Assembly: GCA_965659665.1 (NCBI GenBank) | Contig: CBFHWU010000010.1 | Span: 1-26,786 of the forward strand | Source of the DNA: CBFHWU01 sp965659665 | GTDB taxonomy: Bacteria; Bacteroidota; Bacteroidia; Flavobacteriales; Flavobacteriaceae | Direction: 5' to 3' | DNA: 26,786 nucleotides | Part shown: one piece after another, positions 1-7,761 of the stretch | Numbering within the stretch: position 1 is the first letter of the stretch | Layout of the letters: each line of letters begins with the position of its first letter | The notes under the pieces: generated by a model | The model's input: the letters and a program-made list of their open reading frames with translations, nothing else | Told to the model about the DNA's origin: nothing | Databases searched by the model: none | Position numbers and translations under genes: made by a program

Positions 1-249
1 CATAGCTGTCCAACCATTAGTACCGACTCTAAGCATTGTACCATCCATTGCCATTACTGAGCAATTTTCAGCAATAAATGATGGAGCAGCTGAACTATAT
101 GCCCAAATTCGCCATTCTACAGACGTGTGAGGACCTTCAGGTTCACCTGTTGATTCTGCTTCTAATGAATTTACTTGATTGTTTACAGCAGCATTATTAC
201 AACCTAAAAATAAAGATGTAACTGCTATTAATAATAATAAATTTTTCAT
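1..249 (-). CDS. Small lipoprotein, N-terminal part (cut by window edge)
   Basis: An open reading frame starts with ATG at 249 and runs off the left edge without a stop, giving 83 residues. It begins with a typical lipoprotein signal: a Lys at position 3, a hydrophobic stretch rich in Leu, and a lipobox LFLGC with the lipid-accepting Cys at residue 17. An Asn/Ala/Glu-rich linker follows and then a segment with WRIWAYSS and NGWTAM that I cannot assign to a family. The start codon is preceded by an A-rich stretch instead of a Shine-Dalgarno sequence, as usual in Bacteroidota. It lies downstream of the tRNA gene on the same strand, but a hairpin terminator separates them, so it is probably transcribed on its own. 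It is likely anchored in the inner or outer membrane; function unknown. Confidence 0.75.
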   Translation of the reverse strand, partial: MKNLLLLIAVTSLFLGCNNAAVNNQVNSLEAESTGEPEGPHTSVEWRIWAYSSAAPSFIAENCSVMAMDGTMLRVGTNGWTAM

Positions 250-337
250 TTTTTAATATTTTAAGTTTAATAAATTAAAATTTAAATATATTAAATAAAT
301 TGTTATGATTTTGAGAGATCCCAACAGTTTTATAACT

Positions 338-374
338 AAAAAACGGTTACACTATATAATAGTATAACCGTTTT
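338..374 (-). terminator. Intrinsic terminator of the tRNA-fMet gene
   Basis: A 15-bp inverted repeat (340-354 with 360-374) with a 5-nt loop contains AACGGTTA/TAACCGTT. Read on the minus strand the single irregular pair is a G-U wobble, and the stem is followed by TTTTTT (343-338). On the plus strand the same pair would be an A-C mismatch, so the element favours the minus strand. It begins 10 nt after the tRNA 3' end. Confidence 0.8.
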
Positions 375-384
375 ATTGTTTTAG

Positions 385-457
<73 letters not shown>

Positions 458-467
458 ATATGAATGG

Positions 468-499
468 CAAATATATAAAAATACCCCAACCTGACCAAA
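468..499 (-). promoter_or_regulatory. Promoter of tRNA-fMet (-33 TTTG / -7 TATATTTG)
   Basis: On the minus strand, TTTG (499-496) is followed after 20 nt by TATATTTG (475-468), an exact match to the Bacteroidota -7 consensus TAnnTTTG. The box ends 10 nt before the mature tRNA 5' end. The element lies just upstream of the era start and partly within its transcriptional control region. Confidence 0.7.
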
Positions 500-507
500 C
501 CAATTTG

Positions 508-515
508 TACCTTTG
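508..515 (+). promoter_or_regulatory. -7 box of the era promoter (TACCTTTG)
   Basis: TACCTTTG matches TAnnTTTG exactly and ends only 4 nt before the era ATG at 520. A clear -33 TTG at the right distance was not found. With the -7 box this close, transcription should start at or next to the A of the ATG, which predicts a leaderless mRNA. Confidence 0.6.
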
Positions 516-519
516 CCAA

Positions 520-1392
520 ATGCATAAAGCAGGATTTGTAAATATTGTAGGGAGTCCCAATGTGGGAAAGTCAACGCTTATGAATGTATTTATGAACGAA
601 AAATTTTCCATAATCACATCCAAAGCTCAAACTACACGTCATCGCATATTAGGAATTGTAAACAACCAAGATTATCAAATTATATTTTCGGATACTCCAG
701 GAATTATTCTTCCAGAATACGCTTTACAAAATAGTATGATGGACGCAGCAAAGTCAGCATTTACCGACGCTGATGTATTGGTATACATGGTAGAAATGGG
801 TGAAAAATCCTTAGCCGATAAAGCGTTATATGAACGAATTAAGAATCGATCAAATAATGTATTATTGGTGATTAATAAAATTGATTTAGGAGACCAAGAG
901 TCATTAAATGAACAAGTAGATTATTGGTCAAAGGCATTACCAAATGCCGATATTTGGTGTGTTTCGGCCCTTGAAAAATTTAAAATTGACGAATTAAGAG
1001 ATCATATCGTTCAGCTTTTGCCTCCTCATCCTCCTTATTTTCCGAAAGATCAAATAACGGATAAGCCTGAACGTTTTTTCGTAAACGAATGTATACGCGA
1101 AAAAATACTACTACATTATCAAAAAGAAATCCCTTACGCTGTGGAGGTTATGACCGAACAATTTCAAGAATCAAACGACATCATTCGCATTCGAACCCTA
1201 ATTGTTGTTGAACGTGCCAGTCAAAAAGGAATTATCATTGGACACCAGGGGTCTGCCATCAAAAGGGTAGGAATAGAGGCCCGAAAAGATTTAGAGTTGT
1301 TTTTTGACAAAAAAATTCATCTCGAACTTTTTGTTAAAATAAATAAAGATTGGCGTTCAAACGCTCAACAATTAAAACGATTTGGGTATTAA
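520..1392 (+). CDS. era: GTPase Era
   Basis: Era is a GTPase that binds the 3' end of 16S rRNA and acts in 30S subunit assembly. From ATG 520 the protein has 290 residues, about the family's usual length. Visible GTPase motifs are G1 GSPNVGKS (11-18), G3 DTPG (58-61) and G4 NKID (119-122). The C-terminal third carries the RNA-binding KH domain with the signature GIIIGHQGSAIKRVG. The frame stays open upstream to an ATG at 460, but that start would place 20 residues outside the family's alignment and upstream of the promoter box, and it nearly touches the tRNA gene; MHKAGF at 520 is the conserved start. It is followed by der, another ribosome-assembly GTPase, after 45 nt. Confidence 0.96.
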   Translation: MHKAGFVNIVGSPNVGKSTLMNVFMNEKFSIITSKAQTTRHRILGIVNNQDYQIIFSDTPGIILPEYALQNSMMDAAKSAFTDADVLVYMVEMGEKSLADKALYERIKNRSNNVLLVINKIDLGDQESLNEQVDYWSKALPNADIWCVSALEKFKIDELRDHIVQLLPPHPPYFPKDQITDKPERFFVNECIREKILLHYQKEIPYAVEVMTEQFQESNDIIRIRTLIVVERASQKGIIIGHQGSAIKRVGIEARKDLELFFDKKIHLELFVKINKDWRSNAQQLKRFGY

Positions 1393-1413
1393 TCCCATTT
1401 TTTTAAAAAAACC

Positions 1414-1421
1414 TACTTTTG
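1414..1421 (+). promoter_or_regulatory. -7 box of a der promoter (TACTTTTG)
   Basis: TACTTTTG matches TAnnTTTG and ends 16 nt before the der ATG. No well-spaced -33 TTG is visible. It suggests der can be transcribed separately from era. Confidence 0.45.
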
Positions 1422-1437
1422 AATAATAATAAAACAA

Positions 1438-2742
1438 ATGAGTAATTTTGTAGCCATTGTCGGACGCCCTAACGTAGGAAAGTCCACCTTATTTAATCGT
1501 CTTGTTCAGAGGCGTGAAGCTATTGTTGATGCCACAAGTGGGGTAACTCGCGATCGACATTACGGAAAATCGGATTGGAATGGTCGTGAATTTACCCTCA
1601 TTGATACAGGGGGCTATGTCAAAGGGGGCGTTGATGTTTTCCAAAAAGAGATTGATAAACAAGTAGAACTTGCTATTGAAGAAGCAGACGCTATTTTGTT
1701 TGTAGTTGATGTAGAAACGGGAATTACAGTGCTTGACGAAGAAGTTGCACGCCTGCTTAGAAGATCCAAAAAGATTGTTTTTTTAGTGATTAACAAGGTC
1801 GACAACAACAAACGTATTGTTGATACGATTGAGTTTTATGCATTGGGCATTGATCATGTTCATCATGTCTCTTCCATTAATGGGTTCGGAACAGGAGAGT
1901 TATTGGATAATTTGATTAAAAATTTGCCTGAAGACACCGTTACTAAACAGAGTGAACTTCCTCGTTTTGCCGTAGTTGGACGACCTAATGCTGGAAAATC
2001 CTCTTTTATCAATGCCTTGGTGGGAGAAGAACGCAATATCGTTACCGAACAGGCAGGAACTACCCGAGATAGTATAGATACGGTATATAATCGATTTGGG
2101 TTCGAATTCAGTTTGGTAGATACTGCTGGAATTCGAAAAAAATCAAAAGTCAAAGAGAATATTGAATTTTATTCGGTGATGCGTTCTTTGAGGTCCATTG
2201 AATATGCTGATGTATGTTTATTGATTTATGATGCCACAAGATCATTTGATTCACAAATCAAAAACATCTTTTGGTTAGCAGCTCGAAATCACAAAGGGGT
2301 TGTAATTTTAGTGAACAAATGGGATTTAATCGATAAAGAAAAGTTTTCCTCAAAAGAATATGAAAAAGACATACGAAAGGAGTTAGAACCTTTCACCAAT
2401 GTTCCTATTATATTTATTTCAAGCTTAACTAAACAACGTGTTTTTAAGGCCATCGAAACAGCTGTAGAGGTATGTCATCGCCGAAAATTTCGTATACCTA
2501 CTCGAAAACTAAACGATACCTTGTTATCTATTATTGAGAAGACACCTCCTCCAAGTATCAAGGGAAAGTATGTCAAAATTAAATTTTGCACCCAATTACA
2601 TACGCTTTATCCTCAATTCGCCTTTTTTTGTAATCTTCCACAGTATGTCAAAGATCCTTACAAGCGATTTTTAGAAAATCAAATTCGTTCTCAATTTGAT
2701 TATGAGGGAGTGCCCATAGATATTTTTATGCGTAAAAAATAA
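1438..2742 (+). CDS. der: Double-domain ribosome assembly GTPase Der (EngA)
   Basis: Der is an essential GTPase with two consecutive G domains that acts in 50S subunit biogenesis. The 434-residue product shows G1 GRPNVGKS (9-16), DTGG and NKVD in the first G domain, then GRPNAGKS (181-188), DTAG and NKWD in the second, and ends with the KH-like domain. The length is normal for this phylum. It lies 45 nt behind era in the same orientation with its own -7 box. Its TAA stop ends exactly where the stop of the convergent MerR gene begins, with no intergenic base between them. Confidence 0.96.
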   Translation: MSNFVAIVGRPNVGKSTLFNRLVQRREAIVDATSGVTRDRHYGKSDWNGREFTLIDTGGYVKGGVDVFQKEIDKQVELAIEEADAILFVVDVETGITVLDEEVARLLRRSKKIVFLVINKVDNNKRIVDTIEFYALGIDHVHHVSSINGFGTGELLDNLIKNLPEDTVTKQSELPRFAVVGRPNAGKSSFINALVGEERNIVTEQAGTTRDSIDTVYNRFGFEFSLVDTAGIRKKSKVKENIEFYSVMRSLRSIEYADVCLLIYDATRSFDSQIKNIFWLAARNHKGVVILVNKWDLIDKEKFSSKEYEKDIRKELEPFTNVPIIFISSLTKQRVFKAIETAVEVCHRRKFRIPTRKLNDTLLSIIEKTPPPSIKGKYVKIKFCTQLHTLYPQFAFFCNLPQYVKDPYKRFLENQIRSQFDYEGVPIDIFMRKK

Positions 2743-3063
2743 TCACAATTCCTCGCGAATACGTATCAACTCAGATTTGATTTTTTTTAACCGCTGAACC
2801 AAATCCACAGTGTTTTTAGTTGATTTTTTTAATTGTTGTTTAGCACCTTCTAATGTGTAGCCCCTTTCTTTGACTAAAAAAAGGATGATTTCAATTTTGT
2901 CAATGTCTTTGATGGTAAATTTACGAGTTCCTCGTGTATTTTTTTTAGGGTTAAGTTCCTCAAATTCACTTTCCCAAAACCGAATTAGTGAGGGCTTAAC
3001 GTTCAACGCGTCTGCAACTTCACCAATGTTGTAGTACAGTTTTTCGGGAAGTAAAGCACGCAT
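2743..3063 (-). CDS. MerR-family transcriptional regulator (short)
   Basis: A 106-residue protein with a MerR-type winged helix-turn-helix in its first 70 residues (YYNIGEVADALNVKPSLIRF, then a wing with TRGTRKFTIKDI), followed by a short helical, probably coiled-coil segment. There is no C-terminal ligand-binding domain and no cysteine, so metal sensing as in MerR or CueR is not supported. Its ATG overlaps the stop of the upstream M23 peptidase gene by one base (TAATG), which suggests translational coupling and a shared transcript. DNA target unknown; the neighbour suggests a link to cell-envelope control, but this is inference. Confidence 0.85.
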   Translation of the reverse strand: MRALLPEKLYYNIGEVADALNVKPSLIRFWESEFEELNPKKNTRGTRKFTIKDIDKIEIILFLVKERGYTLEGAKQQLKKSTKNTVDLVQRLKKIKSELIRIREEL

Positions 3064-4040
3064 TAGTCTAGGGATTGATTTTCACGATTGGCAGCATCTA
3101 ACATTGCTTCAAACTCGGCAGCATCTAAATCGCCATAATAGAAATTAATGGGGTTGATAGAGGCACCATCTTTACGAACCTCATAATGAAGATGAGGGCC
3201 TGTGGATCTTCCTGTATTTCCTACATATCCAATGACATCACCTCTTTTTACTTTTTGACGGTATTTTACATTATAATCATCAAGGTGCGCATAGAGCGTC
3301 TCATATCCAAATCCGTGGTTGAGTAATATATGTTTTCCAAAACCAGGAGAACGCGAACTTACTCTTGTCACTGTTCCATCACTAGTAGCATACACGGGAG
3401 TGCCTGTAGGTGCTGTAAAATCCATTCCCTTATGGCGGCGACGCGCTTTGGTAAAAGGGTCTGTTCGCCATCCGTAGCCTGAAGCCATACGAGTCAAATC
3501 GTCATTTTTGATGGGCTGAATGGAAGGAATTGCAGATAACAATGCCCCTTTATCCAAGGCCATTCGCTGTACTTCATCTAATGATTTGGACTGTACGACA
3601 ACTTGCTTGGATAGAATATCAATTTTTTTACTTGAACTGATAATCATGTCAGAATTGGAAAAACCTTCTAAGTTTTTGTAGCGATTTACTCCACCAAATC
3701 CTGCTTTTCGAACATCATCTGGAATGGGATTAGATTCGAAAATAACACGATAAATTTGATTATCTCTTTCTTGAAGATTATCTAGTACCTCTTCAATCTG
3801 AGTCATTTTTCGATTTATTTGCTCTAAATGAAGCTTGTAATTATCGATCTCTCGAGCCTGAGCGATTTCTTTTGGTGTTTGTAGAGCAGGTGTTGAAAGC
3901 AATATAAAGATAGTTAAGAAACCAAAAAGAGCAGAAGCGAAAACAAAAGCGAAGAAGTTTCGAATTTTCACCCGGTTATTGGTGTCTACCTTTCTATAAG
4001 ATAAACTCTCTTGATCATAATAATAACGAACCTTTGCCAT
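3063..4040 (-). CDS. Membrane-anchored M23 family peptidase (LytM domain)
   Basis: The 325-residue protein has a cytoplasmic N-terminus rich in basic and tyrosine residues, one membrane segment (about 28-50), a predicted coiled coil (about 62-98) and a C-terminal M23/LytM domain (about 185-300). The zinc-binding pattern looks complete: H203 and D207 in HKGMD, H252 in YAHLDD, and H283/H285 in HLH. M23 enzymes cleave peptidoglycan cross-bridges or peptide stems; an intact metal site suggests activity instead of an EnvC-like activator role. It would act in the periplasm. A promoter (4077-4105) lies 36 nt upstream, divergent to alaS. The downstream MerR gene is coupled by TAATG. Confidence 0.92.
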   Translation of the reverse strand: MAKVRYYYDQESLSYRKVDTNNRVKIRNFFAFVFASALFGFLTIFILLSTPALQTPKEIAQAREIDNYKLHLEQINRKMTQIEEVLDNLQERDNQIYRVIFESNPIPDDVRKAGFGGVNRYKNLEGFSNSDMIISSSKKIDILSKQVVVQSKSLDEVQRMALDKGALLSAIPSIQPIKNDDLTRMASGYGWRTDPFTKARRRHKGMDFTAPTGTPVYATSDGTVTRVSSRSPGFGKHILLNHGFGYETLYAHLDDYNVKYRQKVKRGDVIGYVGNTGRSTGPHLHYEVRKDGASINPINFYYGDLDAAEFEAMLDAANRENQSLD

Positions 4041-4076
4041 TAGTTAAAATGTGCTATTTTTACAGTGTTCAACAAA

Positions 4077-4105
4077 CAAATATAGAAAAATGTACCATAT
4101 CAAAA
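4077..4105 (-). promoter_or_regulatory. Promoter of the M23 peptidase-MerR pair
   Basis: On the minus strand TTTTG (4105-4101) is followed after 16 nt by TATATTTG (4084-4077), an exact -7 match. The box ends 36 nt before the ATG at 4040. Confidence 0.6.
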
Positions 4106-4128
4106 GTATGTGGACATAAAGTTATCTT

Positions 4129-6744
4129 ATGAAATCTCAAGAACTCCGTAACGCTTTTCTGCGTTTTTTTGAATCTAAGTCACACCAAATTGTTTCTTCG
4201 GCTCCAATGGTCATTAAAAATGACCCTACTTTAATGTTTACTAACGCAGGAATGAATCAATTTAAAGATTACTTTTTAGGGCATAAAAAAGCGAGTAAGC
4301 GAAGGATTACAGACACCCAGAAATGTTTACGCGTTTCAGGGAAACACAACGACTTGGAAGAGGTAGGCAAAGACACTTATCATCACACCATGTTCGAAAT
4401 GTTGGGAAATTGGAGTTTTGGAGATTATTTTAAAGAAGAAGCTATCGCATGGGCATGGGAGTTTTTGACAGACGTTTTGAGGATCGAAAAAAACAAGCTC
4501 TATGTTACTGTTTTTGAGGGATCTGCAGATGATGGCTTAGCTTTAGATGATCAAGCGATGTCTTTTTGGAAAAAACATATTGCAGAAGATCGTATTCTGA
4601 TGGGCAATAAAAAAGATAATTTTTGGGAAATGGGAGATCAAGGACCTTGCGGACCTTGTACCGAAATTCATGTTGACATTCGATCAGAAGAGGATAAGAA
4701 AAAAATCTCAGGACACAATCTGGTTAATAAAGATCACCCTGAAGTAATTGAAGTTTGGAATTTAGTTTTTATTGAGTTTAATCGCTTGGCGAGTGGTGAG
4801 CTCGAACCTCTTCCAGAAAAACATGTCGATACTGGAATGGGTTTCGAACGCTTGGCGATGGTTACACAAGGGGTAACCTCCAATTATGATACTGATGTAT
4901 TTTCTCTTTTGATTCGTGAAATTGAAACCATCAGTCATCACAAGTATGGAAAAGATGAAGCGACAGACATTGCGATCCGAGTTATTTCAGATCATATTCG
5001 TGCAGTATCCTTTTCTATTGCTGATGGCCAGTTGCCGAGTAATAATGGTGCTGGATATGTAATACGGCGTATCTTAAGAAGAGCGATTCGCTATGGTTAT
5101 ACCTTTTTAAACAGAAAAGAACCTTTTATGTACCAATTGGTTCCTACGCTTATCAAGCAAATGGGGGAGGCTTTCCCAGAATTATCTACGCAACAAAGTC
5201 TTATCGTTAATGTCATTAAAGAGGAAGAATACGCATTTTTAAAGACATTAGCCCAAGGGTTACTGTTGTTGGATAATCTAATTAATACTCAGAAAGGATC
5301 TATTCTTTCGGGTCAGAAGGCATTTGAGTTGTACGATACTTTTGGTTTCCCTATTGATTTGACGTCATTAATTTTAGGAGAACGTGGTATGGGGCTGGAT
5401 CAAGTGGGATTTGAAGCGCAAATGAAAATTCAAAAAAATCGTTCACGAGCAGCATCTGCTATGACTACCGATGATTGGATTGTTTTAAAAGAGGATAATG
5501 AACAAGAATTTGTGGGATATGATACCCTAAGCGTCCCTGTGCATGTAGTTCGGTACCGAAAAATACATTCAAAAAAAGAAGGAAATTTTTTTCAATTGGT
5601 ATTTAATCTCACCCCTTTTTATCCTGAAAGTGGGGGACAAGTAGGAGACAAAGGGTATCTGGAAGCACACAATGGAGATGTGACTTACCTGATAGATACC
5701 AAAAAAGAAAACGATTTGGTCATTCATCTCGCGAAAGAACTACCAGATAATATCACCCAACAATTTACTGCTGTTGTTGATTCGAAGCAACGTCAATTAA
5801 CAGCTAATAATCATACTGCCACACATTTATTGCATCAAGCGCTTCGAACAGTTTTGGGTTCTCATGTTGAGCAAAAAGGATCAATGGTACACAGTGGTTA
5901 CTTACGCTTTGATTTCTCTCATTTTTCGAAACTTGACGACCAACAACTTATTGAAGTGGAAAATTTTGTAAATGCGAGGGTGAGAGAACAAATTCCATTA
6001 ATAGAAAAAAGAAATATTCCTTTCAAACAAGCCATCGATTCGGGTGCAATAGCTTTGTTTGGTGAAAAATATGGTGATACTGTGCGTACAATTCAGTTTG
6101 GAGAGTCGGTGGAACTCTGTGGAGGAACACATGCTGCTAACTCCTCTGATTTGTGGCACTTTTCTGTTATTGCTGAATCAGCCGTGGCATCTGGAATTAG
6201 ACGAATTGAAGCCATTACTTCTGATGCCGCAAAAAAATATTTTTACACTCAGTCAACGACCCTTAATAAAATCAAAAAAAGGCTAAAAAACCCAAAAGAT
6301 ATTCATAAAGCTATAATTGATTTACAAGAAGAAAATAATCGATTAAAGAAACAATTAGACCAAGAGAAAAAAAATAAGGTAGCCCAACAAAAAAAACAAC
6401 TTAAATCTGCTTTTGTTGTTCGTGACGGCATACAGTTCTTAGCTAGTCAAGTTGAGGCTGATTCCGCTGGAATGAAAGATATTGCTTTTGGGTTAGGAAG
6501 TAGGAGTCCAAACACCCTTATAGTGCTAGGAGCTATACACCACGCTAAACCCTTATTGTGTTGTTATGTTTCCAAAGAATTAACTGAAACACACCAACTC
6601 AATGCAAGTCAAATTATTCGTGAATTAAGTGAACATATACATGGGGGAGGGGGTGGTCAAGCTTTTTTTGCTACCGCAGGTGGAAAAAACACCCAAGGGG
6701 TTTCAAAAGCAATTGAAGTTGCTCAGGACGTGGTGTTTAGATAA
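4129..6744 (+). CDS. alaS: Alanyl-tRNA synthetase
   Basis: AlaRS charges tRNA-Ala and hydrolyses mischarged Ser- and Gly-tRNA-Ala. The 871-residue product has the class II catalytic core at the N-terminus (SQELRNAFLRFFESKSH, then DPTLMFTNAGMNQFKDYFLG), the tRNA recognition region, and the editing domain with its zinc ligands H562 and H566 (HTATH), C664 and H668 (CGGTH). A coiled-coil linker (about 715-765) leads to the C-terminal DHHA1/C-Ala domain with its Gly-rich HGGGGGQAFFATAGG. All domains are complete and the length is normal. The start MKSQEL is the conserved one. It is divergent to the M23 gene; no perfect promoter match was found for it (TATCTTAT abuts the ATG). Confidence 0.97.
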   Translation: MKSQELRNAFLRFFESKSHQIVSSAPMVIKNDPTLMFTNAGMNQFKDYFLGHKKASKRRITDTQKCLRVSGKHNDLEEVGKDTYHHTMFEMLGNWSFGDYFKEEAIAWAWEFLTDVLRIEKNKLYVTVFEGSADDGLALDDQAMSFWKKHIAEDRILMGNKKDNFWEMGDQGPCGPCTEIHVDIRSEEDKKKISGHNLVNKDHPEVIEVWNLVFIEFNRLASGELEPLPEKHVDTGMGFERLAMVTQGVTSNYDTDVFSLLIREIETISHHKYGKDEATDIAIRVISDHIRAVSFSIADGQLPSNNGAGYVIRRILRRAIRYGYTFLNRKEPFMYQLVPTLIKQMGEAFPELSTQQSLIVNVIKEEEYAFLKTLAQGLLLLDNLINTQKGSILSGQKAFELYDTFGFPIDLTSLILGERGMGLDQVGFEAQMKIQKNRSRAASAMTTDDWIVLKEDNEQEFVGYDTLSVPVHVVRYRKIHSKKEGNFFQLVFNLTPFYPESGGQVGDKGYLEAHNGDVTYLIDTKKENDLVIHLAKELPDNITQQFTAVVDSKQRQLTANNHTATHLLHQALRTVLGSHVEQKGSMVHSGYLRFDFSHFSKLDDQQLIEVENFVNARVREQIPLIEKRNIPFKQAIDSGAIALFGEKYGDTVRTIQFGESVELCGGTHAANSSDLWHFSVIAESAVASGIRRIEAITSDAAKKYFYTQSTTLNKIKKRLKNPKDIHKAIIDLQEENNRLKKQLDQEKKNKVAQQKKQLKSAFVVRDGIQFLASQVEADSAGMKDIAFGLGSRSPNTLIVLGAIHHAKPLLCCYVSKELTETHQLNASQIIRELSEHIHGGGGGQAFFATAGGKNTQGVSKAIEVAQDVVFR

Positions 6745-6760
6745 CTTTTTATGGTTGTAC

Positions 6761-6783
6761 AACAGGTGTTCTTTAAACCTGTT
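6761..6783 (+). terminator. Possible weak terminator hairpin after alaS
   Basis: A 7-bp inverted repeat AACAGGT/ACCTGTT with a 9-nt loop begins 16 nt after the alaS stop. It is not followed by a clean T tract (TGTAAAG), so termination here is uncertain. The rest of 6745-6977, between alaS and the convergent DUF4136 gene, shows only a short CTCAA/TTGAG inverted repeat (6944-6960) and no supported gene. Confidence 0.3.
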
Positions 6784-6977
6784 TGTAAAGTCATCAATTT
6801 TGTTTACTTTAAGTTTTTTTGGAAAGTCCCATAACTTACAAAATCTCTAGCTTGCCTTCAGATACAGCATATCCAATAAAGTTCCCCCTGTGTGCTATCC
6901 TCATGACAATAAACTACTGTAACGAAGTTGTTTTTTACACAAGCTCAAGTTATCATTGAGAAAACAATAACATTAAT

Positions 6978-7535
6978 TTACTCTTGCGAGGGAGGAAACT
7001 GAGCTAAAATTTTGGAAACAAATTCTTTAATTCGAGCTTCACGTTCCTGCACATTACCCTCACTAAGCACACCAATGCCTTTACCTTGCCAAACTAATTG
7101 ATTTTTCTTGGTATCGATGATGTCGATGTATAAAATTCCTTGAGTGGTCGTATTGACTGAACTATAGGGATGTCCAGCTCCATAAAAACTCCATGGATGC
7201 CACCCCCAACCATAGTAAGCATGTTGATGTACTGATACTTTTTCGGTAGCTTTGGTTTGAAAACTTACGAGGATATCAGGCGACTCTGAGGCAGTATACC
7301 CTTGTCTTTTTAGTGCTTCCTCCAAACCACTAAGAATTCGACGTTTATCCAAGTCAGATATTTCAACCTTATCAATTCCTGGTTTAAAAAAGCCATATGT
7401 GCGATAGCGATTAAAATCAATTTGACTGTCGTAATCACTGCTTACTCGCAAAGTAGTGCATGATGTTAATAATATAGGAAGTGTTGCGTATAGCATTAAC
7501 TTAATCGGATTGAAAAATAGGGTTTGTTTCATCAT
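6978..7535 (-). CDS. DUF4136 lipoprotein
   Basis: A 185-residue lipoprotein: signal peptide with lipobox ILLTSC (Cys26), then a DUF4136-type domain. The family pattern is visible as an early DYDSQIDFNRYRTYGFF, a central ALKRQGY segment, and a late TQGILYIDIIDTKKNQLVW strand with conserved Trp. A Gly/Trp/Tyr/His-rich insert (YYGWGWHPWSF) lies in the middle, as often in this family. Molecular function is unknown; it should sit in the periplasm, attached to a membrane. Two ATGs (7535 and 7532) are possible; both follow an A10 run, an A-rich initiation context common in Bacteroidota. It lies 24 nt downstream of the small DUF5522-type gene and is probably cotranscribed. Confidence 0.88.
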   Translation of the reverse strand: MMKQTLFFNPIKLMLYATLPILLTSCTTLRVSSDYDSQIDFNRYRTYGFFKPGIDKVEISDLDKRRILSGLEEALKRQGYTASESPDILVSFQTKATEKVSVHQHAYYGWGWHPWSFYGAGHPYSSVNTTTQGILYIDIIDTKKNQLVWQGKGIGVLSEGNVQEREARIKEFVSKILAQFPPSQE

Positions 7536-7559
7536 TTTTTTTTTAAAAAATTACAAATA

Positions 7560-7724
7560 TCATGCCGAACCTTTTTTTGGGTCATATCCATAAGGGCAAT
7601 GTCGACAATTACTAGTGCAACAATATCCTCTTTTAAGATGATATTGTTTCGTAAATACGCGATATCCCTCGGAGCTTAAATAATAATCTCCATCTTCCAA
7701 AGGGATATTGGCAGAATCTCTCAT
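7560..7724 (-). CDS. Small Cys-rich DUF5522-type protein
   Basis: A 54-residue frame from ATG 7724 to TGA 7560. It contains YYLSSEGYRVFTKQYHLKRG followed by YCCTSNCRHCPYGYDPK, the pattern I recognise from the DUF5522 family of Bacteroidota. The CC-x3-C-x2-CPY arrangement gives four cysteines plus a histidine in ten residues, which looks like a metal-binding (zinc or iron-sulfur) site, though no function is established that I know of. The protein has no signal peptide and should be cytoplasmic. It precedes the DUF4136 gene by 24 nt and is divergent to the PLP enzyme gene. Confidence 0.85.
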   Translation of the reverse strand: MRDSANIPLEDGDYYLSSEGYRVFTKQYHLKRGYCCTSNCRHCPYGYDPKKGSA

Positions 7725-7728
7725 GGTG

Positions 7729-7736
7729 TAAAAATA
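7729..7736 (-). promoter_or_regulatory. Candidate -7 box for the DUF5522-DUF4136 pair (TATTTTTA)
   Basis: TATTTTTA differs from TAnnTTTG only in the last base and ends 4 nt before the ATG at 7724. No -33 TTG is evident, so support is weak. Confidence 0.3.
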
Positions 7737-7749
7737 CAACTTATTGATG

Positions 7750-7757
7750 TACCTTTA
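7750..7757 (+). promoter_or_regulatory. Candidate -7 box for the PLP enzyme gene (TACCTTTA)
   Basis: TACCTTTA differs from TAnnTTTG only in the last base and ends 4 nt before the ATG at 7762, the same spacing as at era. It overlaps the more upstream candidate starts (7744, 7747), which argues for 7762 as the true start. Confidence 0.35.
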
Positions 7758-7761
7758 CTCT

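Noticed and set aside
460..519. Longer era start at ATG 460
   Set aside because: It lies upstream of the -7 box and adds 20 residues not expected in Era; the conserved start is ATG 520.
1383..1404. Possible era terminator (TGGG/CCCA followed by T7)
   Set aside because: The stem has only four pairs and a seven-base loop; too weak to support.
6629..6850. Plus-strand 73-codon frame overlapping the end of alaS
   Set aside because: It is mostly inside alaS in another frame, has no family resemblance, and its tail looks like random A+T-rich sequence.
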